This document shows, piece by piece, positions 37,261 through 47,919 of a stretch of DNA of 64,000 bases. The notes beneath the pieces were generated by a model that worked only from the letters and a program-made list of their open reading frames with translations, searched no databases and had not been told where the DNA came from. Origin of the DNA: Dichotomocladium elegans (taxonomy: Eukaryota > Mucoromycota > Mucoromycetes > Mucorales > Lichtheimiaceae); assembly GCA_025716815.1 (NCBI GenBank), contig JAIXMN010000016.1:310001-374000 (forward strand), in the 5' to 3' direction. How positions within the stretch are numbered: the first letter of the stretch is position 1; each line of letters starts with the position of its first letter. A program made the position numbers and the translations under genes.

Positions 37261-37568
37261 CTATCCATATATCTTTCATTTTTTTTAATAATAATAATAA
37301 TCAGATGGCTTGTGTAAAAAAAAAGAGCGAGAGACCATTTTTTGTTTATTATTCCAAATGCATAAAACAACCGCTCGTTATGTAAACAAAAAAGCACGAG
37401 CGACGAAATTGACATGTTTGAACAAACATAGATAGGAAATATGGGCGTAATTTTTTTGTAGAAAAAAAAAAAAAGGCGGATGAATGAACAACGAGAGAAA
37501 AAGCAATGGTATGACAAATGGAGGGAGGGGGTCGAGAGAGAGCAAAAATACAATGGGCTGTTGTTTAT
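37261..37568. other. Convergent intergenic spacer
   Basis: Shared 3' region of the F-box gene and the FAD monooxygenase gene, with an AAT repeat (37286-37302) and A-rich runs. No gene. Confidence 0.4.
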
Positions 37569-40500
37569 CTACAGGTCATAATAATCAGCTGCCAAGGCAG
37601 CGGCGCTGGTCATGTCAACGGGTGGTCTCAGGAACACATCAAAGTACTGATCCAGCCGGTCAAAGTCCAGATCGTTCTGAAGTTCGATCCTTGCACAGAT
37701 ATAGCCGTCGGGCCGGATCACAATGACGGTCGGACATTGCTTGATGTCAAAGGCCGAGTGGGAATGCTGGTCGTGGTCGAGATAGACACGATCGAGACCA
37801 AGAGGAAACGTGGCATGAACAACAGCGGGCTGTGTGACGCTGAGGAACTTGGAAACGTCTGTCCGAGACGAGGAGGTGATATATAAGAAGGAAAAGAGAG
37901 CGTTTGATGATGATGGGTGTGGGGCGCTAGTATTGTTGTTGTTCGTACCCGCAGATATTGAGGGCCGGGCGGTCGAAGGACACCGATCAAGGGCCGAGTC
38001 GAGCGAAGGGCGTGGCTGATCAATAGAACTGCGAATGGTTCCATTCGTCGAAGTGGGGGATGTTGGTGGAGAGAAACATGACGAAAGTCGAAGCGATGTT
38101 TTCGATGAGTTGAGGGAGGATGTATACGAAGACCGAGTAGCGCTGTTGCTGCTACCCCAGCGGCTGCCATTTTCTTGTTGCAGCAGCAGTTGCTGCTGCT
38201 GCTGAAATGACGAGGTAGTGGTATTACTGCTGTTGATGATGTGTCCAAAGGGGTAACTGAGTTTCTCGTATCGTTGGATAAACGAATGCGGCTCCTCAAG
38301 ATGTCTTCTGAATCGCTGGAGAAGAGCAAGATGGTCGCGGTCCGTTATCGGGCCTGCAAACACTAACAGATTAAAAGCAAATGGAGCTGAGGTCGACCAC
38401 ATGCGATCGATGATCCGAAAGTGGTTTGTCTTGATCATCCGCCACCGGTCCATGGCGTTGTTACTCGCTATTGCGGACAACGTGCCACCTGAGAACGGGG
38501 CAGCCAAAGAAGAAGCAGCTGCAGCTGCAGCTCTTGTAGTTGTAGTAGTATGTGAGGCGGCGCCATTGGCACTATTAGAGCGTTTTGCCTTGATTGTAAG
38601 GAATGGTACCCGGAATCGAGCGGCCGTGCTGTTGCTGTTGGAGGTGACCGAGTTGGACCGTGTCCGCCTCCACCGGACGCCCGGTCCCGACTTGGGTGCG
38701 GGTAACGGTCTTGGCGCGGTACCGTCGGTCTTTGTGCTCGAAGGAGATGAGGATGGCTTGCTGGTCTGGGCGACCAGGAGGTTGAACATGGTGTAAGGCT
38801 TGAGTTTGGAATTGTGTGCTAAAGTGCCAGGTGTGCCAGGATGGACCCTGCGCTGAGCCCTGGCGGAGACTGCGGCCGCAGCCGCAGCGACTTGGAATAT
38901 GTCACTATTAGTGAGGGAGAGGGTGCTAATGGTGTCGATATTGACAAGGTTGGCGTGGTAAGGCGTCTCGCCCACGATGCTGTGCTTGTTGCGATGGAGC
39001 TGATATCCCAATTCCCGGTTGTGGGTGGAGTTTAAACCGCTGTTGGCGGACCGGGTAGAGTAGTTGTAGCTCAACAGGTGGACCAGAGCATGCGAAGCCG
39101 ACTGCGCGTCCGAAAGCTTCGAGCGACATTCTTCATCGTACGTTTCCAGCAGCTGCGGCGATCCGCGTCGCTTGAGCGTCAAGGCTACCTTCCAGCACAA
39201 GTTGTGCACCTGCTCGAGCCCAAGATCTGCCCCGAGCATACCCTCAGGTGTCAACGTCTGCGCCGCCCCGCCTGCTAGAAAGTACCTCCGGGAAGCCGCG
39301 TACTCTTCACATGCTCGTCCTCCGCCTAGGGAATTTTTTGTTTTATGAGTTTTTAAAAGCAGGCCAGGTGCACGAACGGAGATGGTCCGGGGGAGGGGAA
39401 GGGAAGTAAGAACGAAAACACTACCAAGCCAGCGACGATAGCTGTGCACCTGAATAAAGTCAATTTGGTACGGCTCGAGGATGGATTTGACATGCTTTTG
39501 TGCGAGAGTGAGCGGTAGGTCATCATCGATGGTGAGGCGGCTCCATTTGGGTCGGTGTTCAAAGGATATATACATCTTGTTATTGGTGTGCCCTGGGAGA
39601 CCATCGCACATTTAGATCGCCACGATCGTTCCTGAATTTTTTTAAACTCACCGACAGTGAAGACGGTGTTTTCATCCTTGGAAATGGATGCCATGCTTTT
39701 TGCACTAGGAAAATTAGTCGAGACGGTTGCCTCGATGGTATAAAACACGCGTGATGACTTGGTTCGTTCATAAGCAATGCCTGCACGTCATAAGAGTATA
39801 TTTTAGTATTCAGCTTAACTATGTTTTGTGTGCATATTTTATGTACTATGTAGCAGGTCACTCTTGTTGTTGCACACACACAGAGAGAGAGAGAGAGACA
39901 GACACACACTTGCCTAATTTTTGTCTCACCATACTGTTGGCTCCGTCCGCACCGATGACGATGGAAGACTTCCAGCTATAGGTTTCGTAAGGAGTTGCGA
40001 TCTGGGACGTGACCCATTCATCGATGGGATCCGTTTCCATATCGACGAGCTCATAACCATAGAGGACCTGGACACCGCGATCTTCGAGAGCTTCAGACAG
40101 GGTATTGCACACCAGGTCACATTCGCATGTCATGCTCCAGCTGAATTCAGTAGCATCGCTTTCCCACACACTGTGGTTTTGTCTTTCCGTCGTCTCCGCA
40201 GCGTTTCCGTAGCCCTTGTTGGTGTATGTCTCAAGTCGCCAGTGTCGCATGCCGCCGCGGTCTGTGAGAGTCGTGACGAGATCGAATGCGTGGAACAGCT
40301 GGAGTGAACGTGGGGACCAGATGTAGTTGGGGTTTCCAGAAGGCGTGCTAGGGCTTCGTTTGTCTGCATGTAAATGATTTTATCATTGAATGGTCCTGCT
40401 ACCCCTTCCAGGTGGCGGTGGGGAAAAGGAAATACCAATAATATGGACGGACAAGCCCATCTGATTGAGCAAGAGTCCTGCATAGAGTCCAGTTGGCCCT

Positions 40501-40616
40501 AAATGGAGAAAGAGAGAGAGAGAGAGAGACCTCAGTCGGTGGTTTGTTTTCTGTATTTGTCAGCTTGTGCGTACTGCACCTGCTCCAACGATTAATACAT
40601 CAGAGTGGTTCATCAT
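37569..40616 (-). CDS. Phenol 2-monooxygenase-family FAD protein, divergent
   Basis: Six exons: 40616-40580, 40498-40436, 40363-39914, 39780-39652, 39592-39425 and 39325-37569, joining in frame to 867 residues. Intron 3 has a GC donor (TTAG|GCAAGT), required by frame. The Rossmann motif (VLIVGAGPTGLYAG), SPRSLQLFHAFDL and the DG motif (VIGADGANSMVRQKLG) are intact. The GD motif, normally GDAAH, reads FLAGGAAQTLTPEG: the Asp that contacts FAD ribityl is Gly and the His is Gln, although downstream LGADLGLEQVHNLCWK is kept. The family C-terminal thioredoxin-like domain is present in pieces (FNLLVFAGPITDRDHLALL, FPLGLDRVYLDHDQ, QCPTVIVIRPDGYICARI), split by long Ser/Thr/Gln-rich insertions that make the protein about 200 residues longer than usual. 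Substrate unknown; catalysis may be lost. Confidence 0.88.
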
Positions 40617-41697
40617 GGATGAATAATGAAAGGGAAGGGGGTTATATCTAGAAAGCAAGAGAGAGCGGGAAAGACAGAGAAAGGAGAGAACTTTATCCGT
40701 TTGTTTCATTTGCAAAAGAAAAATGTGGAGAAAATGTCCATTTGTTGTACAGAATGGAGAATCGGTGGGTAAAACGCGTGCTACGTGCGCGAACGAAAAT
40801 GGAAAAGTGGTAAAATCATCATTCCTTACCGCTTTGTGGCTCTGCAGTCTGAATAGGACCGCTCATCATCGAGTCGATCCACACATGAACAGTAAGGACG
40901 GAGAGCAGGTACGTACAGATCAGTAAGACTACTGGGACATACCGGCATTAGTTTTTTTTCCCCGCATAGGAGGAAGAAAACAAACCCCAAACCATGTGTC
41001 GGTGGCGGAGGTATGTATGGGGTGAGGGTGGTTCTCCCAAATGAAAGACACATGGAATTACTTTGGGAAACAGGCGTTGCGCTTCATCTCGCTTGAATGG
41101 CCGTCTAGTTCCGCACCAATTCATAGTACACCCACGCGCTTACTTTCCCGCCTCCCAACGTACATGGTTACTGTGCTCTATCTAATACTGTGTTTTCTTG
41201 CCATTAACCGTTTCAAGGCCTACGCCTTAATATCTAAATAGCTCACGTGCGGCCTTAGTTGCTGGTATTGTCGCGTTGACTGATATTCTAAACCGTAGAG
41301 CGGCTGAACTTAACTACGCCGTAATTGTGGTACACAAAAATCCCCTTTTGCTCCTACGTACTAAAAAAATATCTGTAGAGTGCCTCAATTGATTTCTCAC
41401 GATCAACAGACTAAGCTTATTAATCTATACATTTCAAGTGATGATCGATTTGTACAACAACAAACGGCTGCAGCAGCATCAACAGAATTCGATAGGTTGC
41501 ATGAATTCTTAGAGAGGTTTGCTACTTCCTTTTATAGCATAGAATTTGCATGGTCTACAATGTAGTTTATGCCTACGTGGCAATTTGATAAGTATGCAGA
41601 AACAAAAAGAGAGAGAAATAGAGCAAGAGAGAGAGCGTGTGTGTACGGAAAAAGACTAAAGGTGTATATAGAAGAGTTTTCGATGTTCTTGATTGTT
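40617..41697. other. Intergenic
   Basis: Upstream region of the FAD monooxygenase and 3' region of NAP1. Short frames lack features; a GA-rich stretch lies at 41606-41640. No gene supported. Confidence 0.4.
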
Positions 41698-43341
41698 TTA
41701 AGATTGCTTGCATTCAGGAGCATTCTCACCCTTGGTGGCCGGCTAAAAAAGCACATGAAAAACGTCGGTTAGATCTGTGACATTCACTTGTTTGCATGTG
41801 CATCCTCCATGCTTCACAAATACATACAGCAGCATCATCATCGTCATCATCGTCGTCGTCATCATCGTCATCATTCTCATCATCGTCATCCTCGTCATAG
41901 AAATCATCCTATACATCATGGGCTTGTCAGCCTTCTTTCCCCTCCCATCGGTTAACCTCGTTGTTAAAACTCTACCTCAAAATCATCATCACCATCGAAG
42001 CTCTCGTATTCGAGTGCTTTTCCAGTAAAGTAATCGACAGCATGGGGAATAATCTTATCCTTGAACTCCTCACCTGCGAAAAATTAGTCTTCATGTTCAC
42101 CAGCCGTTTTTCTTTTTCATATTTACCCATCTCATAGTCAGCCTCCAACTTAGCATCCAAGCCTTCGGCCTCCTCTTCATCGAGCTCTTCGTCCTCACCA
42201 GGGAACATGGGTGGGTTGAAGAAGTGGAAGAAGGTTTCCGCGGGAACAGTGCGCTTGACGACACGGGTCTTGTTGGTGCCCTTGTGACGTTGTTTCTTAG
42301 TCTCGACGGTGACGGTAAGATCCTTGCCTTCTTTCCAGTTGATCTTGGAGCCTTCGGCATGATCGTACACAAAGTCACCACCGTGAGCATGGTCTTGGTA
42401 ATAGTACGTCTTGGTGAGGATCTTGTCGGTGAAGAACTCGTTCTCAGAGAATTCAAACTCAAGCTTGAAGCCAGGTTTGTCCATGTAGGACATGCGGATA
42501 TCGACGAGATGACGAAGTGGCTCCTCATCCTTTTCTGTGATTGTCTCGGCAATCTGAGTATGGTTCTTGAGCAAGGTGAGCCAGAACTCAGGGATACCCT
42601 GGACATGCTCAGATTCTTCGTCATCTTCCTCAATCTTCTTCTCCTCCTTCTTCTCCACTTCCTCCTCCTCGTCTTCCTCATCGACCTTAGCACCAATAGC
42701 AACTTCTTCCTCAGTAGGCTCGTACTTGCCGGACACAACGTCCGCGCGCTTGGCGTAAAGGGGCTTGTAAAGCTCGAGATACTTCTTCTCAAGGGCCAGG
42801 ACCTCTTCCTGGAACTTGCCCTCCAACTCAGCGTGCTTCGACTGGAGGTACTTGAGACCGTTAATGCGGCGCTTTACGGAGGTAGGGAGCGACTCGATGT
42901 ATCCCGATGACTGGCCGACGAGAGAGCCAAGTTTGCCTTGGAGCATGCTAATCAAGGCGGGGTTGCTGGTGAAAGCGCCAGCAAGAGGATTGGTTTTGCC
43001 CTCGGCACCTAAGAAAAGCGACGTAAGCGTGAGAACATCGGAAAACCCCCCCCAATGAGAAAGAGTCATTGCATACCAGGGGTGGTGATGGTCTCCATGT
43101 CTTCAGAAATGGCGGAAATGTTGGGTCTATAGGTGGAGGTGATGGGCGCTGGATTGATGGGGGTGTTCTGAGGAGTAGGGGCGGTGGATTTCTCCAATTT
43201 GCTGTTCTTTATGTCAAGATTGGAGGCTGTAATTCAAAAGGAAGGGTTTTTATGTCATCAGAATGCATTCTAACGAGAAAGCAGGAGGGAATGCGGGCTG
43301 TACACGGAGGACCGTTCGTTCATACCTGATTGCTGATCCAT
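41698..43341 (-). CDS. NAP1: Nucleosome assembly protein 1
   Basis: Histone H2A-H2B chaperone shuttling between cytoplasm and nucleus. Six exons: a 5-codon first exon (MDQQS) at 43341, one ending at about 43078, the large exon from about 43010 to 42130, one from about 42074 to 41976, then 41908-41828 and 41742-41698. The NAP fold is clear (VKRRINGLKYLQ, YMDKPGFKLEFEFSENEFF, AETFFHFFNPP). The acidic tail is encoded by its own 81-base exon, a GAT/GAC trinucleotide tract giving a run of Asp. The final 45-base exon ends ENAPECKQS, a CaaX-type prenylation motif as in animal and plant NAP1. Ending at an in-frame stop just after DDDFE (41961) would remove both tail and CaaX, so the spliced form is preferred. 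A 228-codon antisense frame is a shadow. Confidence 0.95.
41830..41905. repeat. CAT/CGT trinucleotide repeat in NAP1 acidic exon
   Basis: Imperfect (CATCAT/CGT)n tract read on the minus strand as GAT/GAC codons for Asp. Length is probably variable between strains. Confidence 0.8.
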
Positions 43342-44143
43342 AAGGGAAGCAAGTCGATAAAGCAAAGCTCGAGAAAAATTTTGAGGGAACTTTTTTTTTG
43401 AAAGCCACTGGGTACGCGGATTCGACTGCATCTCCGACTGGGGTGTAAGATTTGGCGTGTGTGGACTGGCCCAAGCTGTTCACATACCCCAAAAAAAGGT
43501 TCAACAGTAACACATACCCACTTAGCCTTCAACTGCTTTGATCAATCAGACCCAGTCTATCTGGCAGTAGAACCCTTATATGAAGAATAGCATACACTCG
43601 TAGAATCTCCCGATTCCTAGACATCCTATTTCTTTCAGCATTATTCTTTGGCGTCGACCTCCAGAGAAGACAATCGCGGAGTAGGACCGATGTTGGGGGG
43701 CAGGCTTTCTTATCGTGGGGCATGCACTCAAAACCCACAATTGTTGCGTGTGCACTTATCCGCGGTTTGCACCAGAGAGTACCTCATATAAATTAGGTGG
43801 TGGATAGTCTTTTGTTAAAGGAATCTTCTAGGTACATGACCTGTAAGCGTCACTGCGGTAGGATGGATGCCTGGAGTACTGGCTCCATTGGCACGTTTAT
43901 TCGATTCGGTTACGCACACCCCCCACACTGGCTGCTCTCATACGCCGCCTAGCTGGTAACTTTTGCGATTTTTTTTGGGGAAGAAATGTTTGCGTGGCCA
44001 TAAAAAGCTGCAGGTGTTCCAATCATCAGGTACTTCTGTGGGCGACCGAAAGCCATCCATCAATCATTATATCTGCTTTTCGAATGCACTTTACAGCAGT
44101 TTTCAGCAGGAGGAATATGATTTTTTGTTTAATGATAAAGGAT
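43342..44143. other. Intergenic
   Basis: Upstream region of NAP1 and 3' region of RAD23. Short frames only; nothing recognised. Confidence 0.4.
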
Positions 44144-46008
44144 TTACTCAAAATCGTCTGCGCCATGATCAAACAGGTAATTCGCTGCCAAGTCTGTACA
44201 TAATTGTTGGGTTTTTGTGTGAGCCCCCCAATTCTCCTCGTTCTAGATCGATAGCACTTGCCTTCATTCTTATCGCAAGCAAAGTATGCCTCAATGGCTT
44301 GCTGGCGAGCGAAACCAAGACCTTCCAACTAGAATTGATTTCGGGTGAGCTCATTTTTATCCTCTTCCATCCTTCTTTTATGTCTTCCATACTCTGTCAA
44401 TAGCCTCCCTTTCCTCTTGGGTCACTTGGATGACATGCGAACCCTGGGGAGGTGCCCCTTCTTCATCGTCAGCACCCTCCAGCAAGAGTTGGAAGAAGCC
44501 CTGTGGGTCGGCATTGATCATACGGAGAAGCTCAGGATTGGACTGACCGAGTTGCTGTAACAGCGGCTGTAGCAAGCTCGGGTTGCTTTGGACGAGCTGT
44601 CTGAGTTGCTGAAAGTGCGGTGTATTGCGCAGTTGTGAGAAATCAACACCCTCACCACCGCCTTGCTGCTGTTGTCGCTGTTGCTGGGCAGCCTGCTGGG
44701 CGGCCAAAAAAAGGTTCTGGGATGCTACGAAGTAATGCCATCCATCAGCGAAACCGCATATTTGCAAATCCCTGAGCTCAAGCACACATCCACACATTCG
44801 GCTTGTTTCTCGACATACCAGCACCGGAGTCAGCGAGCGCAGCTGGTGTTCCTGAAGGCGAAGTAGGAGCTTGAGCCATATCAACGTCAGGCGCATCATG
44901 AAGACCTTGTTGCTGCTCCTGATGATGCTCATCTTCCCTGACGAGGTGATCAGGGATACCCTACCACAGAACTGTTTTGATGATGGCCGCAACAAATTTG
45001 CATTACGAGAAACTTACGTTGAATAGATACTCAACAGCACGTTCAGGATTGTTGTAACTGGCTCTCATGGCACGTTTGATCTGATCTCGCTCAAAACCCA
45101 TCTCGATCATATTCTGAACCGCACTCTCGTAGTTGCTGCCGGTGACTACATTATGGGAATGAACACTTGTTTTCTTGCACCTACGCGGTACGTGGTCCAT
45201 CGAATCTCTTACCCAGTTGGTTGTCTGGCGTCTCGGTCGTAGATGTGGTCGGTGCAGTAGTCTGCGCAGTAGCCTGTGCTGGGGCTTGTGCTGGGGCCTG
45301 TGCTGGAGTTGGTGTGGGGGCAGCTGCTGGGGGCGAAGATGTTGCTACTTCTTGCTTGACGGGTTCTTCTTTCTTTGGGGTTATCACAGCGCTGGACGAG
45401 GAATTGGATGCTGGTGCGGCCTTGGGCTGTTGAAGAAAAAACGAAATCAGCTCGGAATGATAATGATGCTTCAGAAGATACTAACCTTGGAAACCATGAC
45501 CACCAAGAAGTCCTTTTCACTGATATTGTACTCTTCTACCTTCTTGTCATCGACCAGAATCTTGCCTGTTTCCTCAATTCAGCGTTTATTCTCGATTTCA
45601 GAGGGATCATTTGTCTCTTTTTATCCGGTCCCGAAATTCTTTCTCTTCGCCTATCAGATTGTCGATAATTACCTGAAAATATCAATTTCTGCTGGGAAAC
45701 GGGATGGCCCTGCGATTGTTCAATCTTCTGCTTGACCAAGAGGATCTAATCGTCCATGGGGTCAATTTAAGCATGTTTTGATTATTCTTTCGTGTCACTG
45801 TTCAAGTTTTTAGGAAAAGACAGAAAGCGCATACCGTATCGGTACTTTCAACATCAAGCTTGAACTGCTTTTGTTGAAGCGTTTTGAACGTAAGTTGCTA
45901 TTATGATTCAACCGGACATGAGTCAGAAGCCACAACAATAACGTTGGCATGAAGTTGCAGTGATATAGAGTATGTTTTCTGTCGCCCTCTCCTTTTTTTT
46001 TTTACCAT
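44144..46008 (-). CDS. RAD23: Rad23, UBL-UBA proteasome shuttle and NER factor
   Basis: Carries ubiquitylated proteins to the proteasome and stabilises Rad4/XPC in nucleotide excision repair. About ten exons. The first appears to hold only the ATG (46006-46008) before GTAAAA; exon 2 then reads QLTFKTLQQKQFKLDVE, the ubiquitin-like start. UBL exons continue to DFLVVMVSK; a Pro/Ala/Thr-rich linker follows; UBA1 (ESAVQNMIEMGFERDQIKRA to AVEYLFN); the XPC-binding STI1-like block (LRNTPHFQQLRQLVQSNP to DPQGFFQLL); and UBA2 (LEGLGFARQQAIEAYFACDK). The last intron has a GC donor (GAAG|GCAAGT, 44261-44185) and is needed to reach the expected ending NYLFDHGADDFE. All domains are complete; total is about 390 residues. 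It is divergent from the glutaminyl cyclase gene. Confidence 0.96.
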
Positions 46009-46780
46009 GATTGTAAGCCCTCTTATTTATATATGAAGAAGAGATAGAGTGTGAAGTCAACGAAAAGCCACGTACTCTCTCTCTGAGAATCATCCCGCAG
46101 GATTTGCGCGTGCCAGGTCGGAATATGAAGCAGTTTCATTTGCTGCTGAGAGGGAAATCAGTGAGTAAAGTTCTGTGATTGGCTTAAGCTGACTACATTC
46201 TTACGATCTTCCCGTAAGCCAAAGCTCGGGCCATGATCAACTATAGAATATGTATCACCTGTTCGGGTGACATTGTATACACAGTAGTATACGGATGGAA
46301 AATGCTATCTGGCGCGCCGTCCATGTGTCTTATATACGTATGAATGTCTTATGCTGTTTCAAAGGATTTATGTGTCCTTAAGGAACGAACGAGACTTGCC
46401 ATTTCCTGGCTTCTGTGATCATTCCTCGGGTTACAGGAGATACTTTGTTCCTATGGTGCCAAACCATCGCCAACAAGGAGATCAAGATGGAGATCTCTAT
46501 CCAGAACCATTTGCATTAGTCTATTTTATTGAACTGGCTGCGCAAGGTTACTCATCGCGAGAAACACGCACGCATATATATATATATATAGTTGTTAGGG
46601 TAAAGTGTACATAGACAAAGGCAGCTTCACCTTCAGTAATAATCCTTTGTCTCGCTTTCACTTTTATCCTTGATCAACGTCCTTTTTAAGCTTTCGTAGT
46701 ACACACATACAAAGGCGGGGGGGGGAGCGCAATTGATTCTCTACTTTTTTTTTCGTTGCCACATATAATTCCGTTGAGAA
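46009..46780. promoter_or_regulatory. Divergent promoter region RAD23 / glutaminyl cyclase
   Basis: Serves both genes. A TA repeat at about 46574-46590, some 190 bases before the cyclase ATG, could act as a TATA element; pyrimidine-rich stretches and a G8 run follow. No gene inside. Confidence 0.4.
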
Positions 46781-47919
46781 ATGCGTAGTTTTGCAACTTG
46801 GATTACATTGCTAGTAGTGATAATCTTCGGTATGGCCCAGTTTGGTGAGGCCTACCGGGAATTGTCAGATGAATCGTTGGCATTTGTCGATCAACCGTCG
46901 CGACGGCTCGATCGGGTCACTGACGACCTGCTGAAGCCGATGTTGGTGCCGCGCGTAGCGGGTACGGCGGGAAATGCGCGCGTGCGAGATACCATTGTGG
47001 AACACTTTGTCCAGCTTGGCTGGCATGTCGAGCTGGACACGTTTAATGATACAACACCATTCGGCATCAAGACATTCTCCAATGTGATTGCGACGAAGGA
47101 CCCGAGAGCACCGTCGCGTCTTGTGCTTTCTGCGCATTATGATTCAAAATACTATCCCGATTTTGCCTTTATTGGTGCGACTGACTCTGCAGCACCGTGT
47201 GCAGTCCTGCTCGACCTGGCATGGGCCCTCAATGACACGCTTCCTACTGAGGGCAAAGCAGCAGCAGGTACCACTCTGCAACTCATCTTTTTTGACGGCG
47301 AGGAGGCGTTTGTAAAGTGGTCGGACACAGACTCTACGTACGGGGCTCGGCACTTAGCAGATAAGTGGGACCACGACATGATGATCACACGCCGTCTAAA
47401 TACGCTGCGGGCTGAGACCATCCTCGGCCAAATCGAGGTCCTCGTTCTGCTCGATTTGCTGGGCACAACCAACCCTCGCATCCCAAACTATTTTCCGGAG
47501 ACGGATTCGTTATATCGTGCTCTCGTCCGGCTTGAGGCCCGGCTGATGGATGCCGGCATCCTTGAGGCTCAATCCGAATTGTCTCCGAGCGAGGGCCTTC
47601 GCTCCATCTTCGACACGGAATCTCCCAGAACCTTTCAAAATCATGTCATGTCAGATGACCACGTCCCGTTTCTTAACAGGGGTGTCAACATCCTTCACTT
47701 GATTCCATCTCCATTTCCCTTTGTATGGCACACAGAATTCGTAAGTGGAACGCTTCAGTGACTTGCTTGCATGTCCTTGTGGAAGATCGAGAGAAAAGCT
47801 TATCAGCTTTCAACCCACAGGATAATCCGGATTGCATTGATCCTCCTGTTGTTCGAAACCTCGCACGCTTATTTCGTGGCTTCGTACTAGAGTACCTTGA
47901 AATCGATCCGTCATCATGA
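46781..47919 (+). CDS. Glutaminyl-peptide cyclotransferase (M28-type)
   Basis: Converts N-terminal Gln (or Glu) of secretory peptides to pyroglutamate with ammonia release. Two exons, 46781-47740 and 47821-47919, give 352 residues. The N-terminus is a signal peptide or anchor (WITLLVVIIFGMAQFGEA). The zinc site and catalytic motifs of animal-type QC are intact: SAHYDSKYYP, FIGATDSAAPCA with the metal Asp, FFDGEEAFVKWSDTDSTYGA with the catalytic Glu and metal Glu, the LLDLLG helix, and SDDHVPFLNRGVNILHLIP with the C-terminal Asp/His region. The second exon supplies the last helix (VVRNLARLFRGFVLEYL). The length is normal, and the absence of other protease features favours QC over an M28 aminopeptidase. 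Confidence 0.93.

Noticed and set aside
42224..42910. 228-codon plus-strand frame opposite NAP1
   Set aside because: Lies antisense to the conserved NAP domain; its openness follows from acidic codons (GAA, GAG, GAC) on the coding strand.
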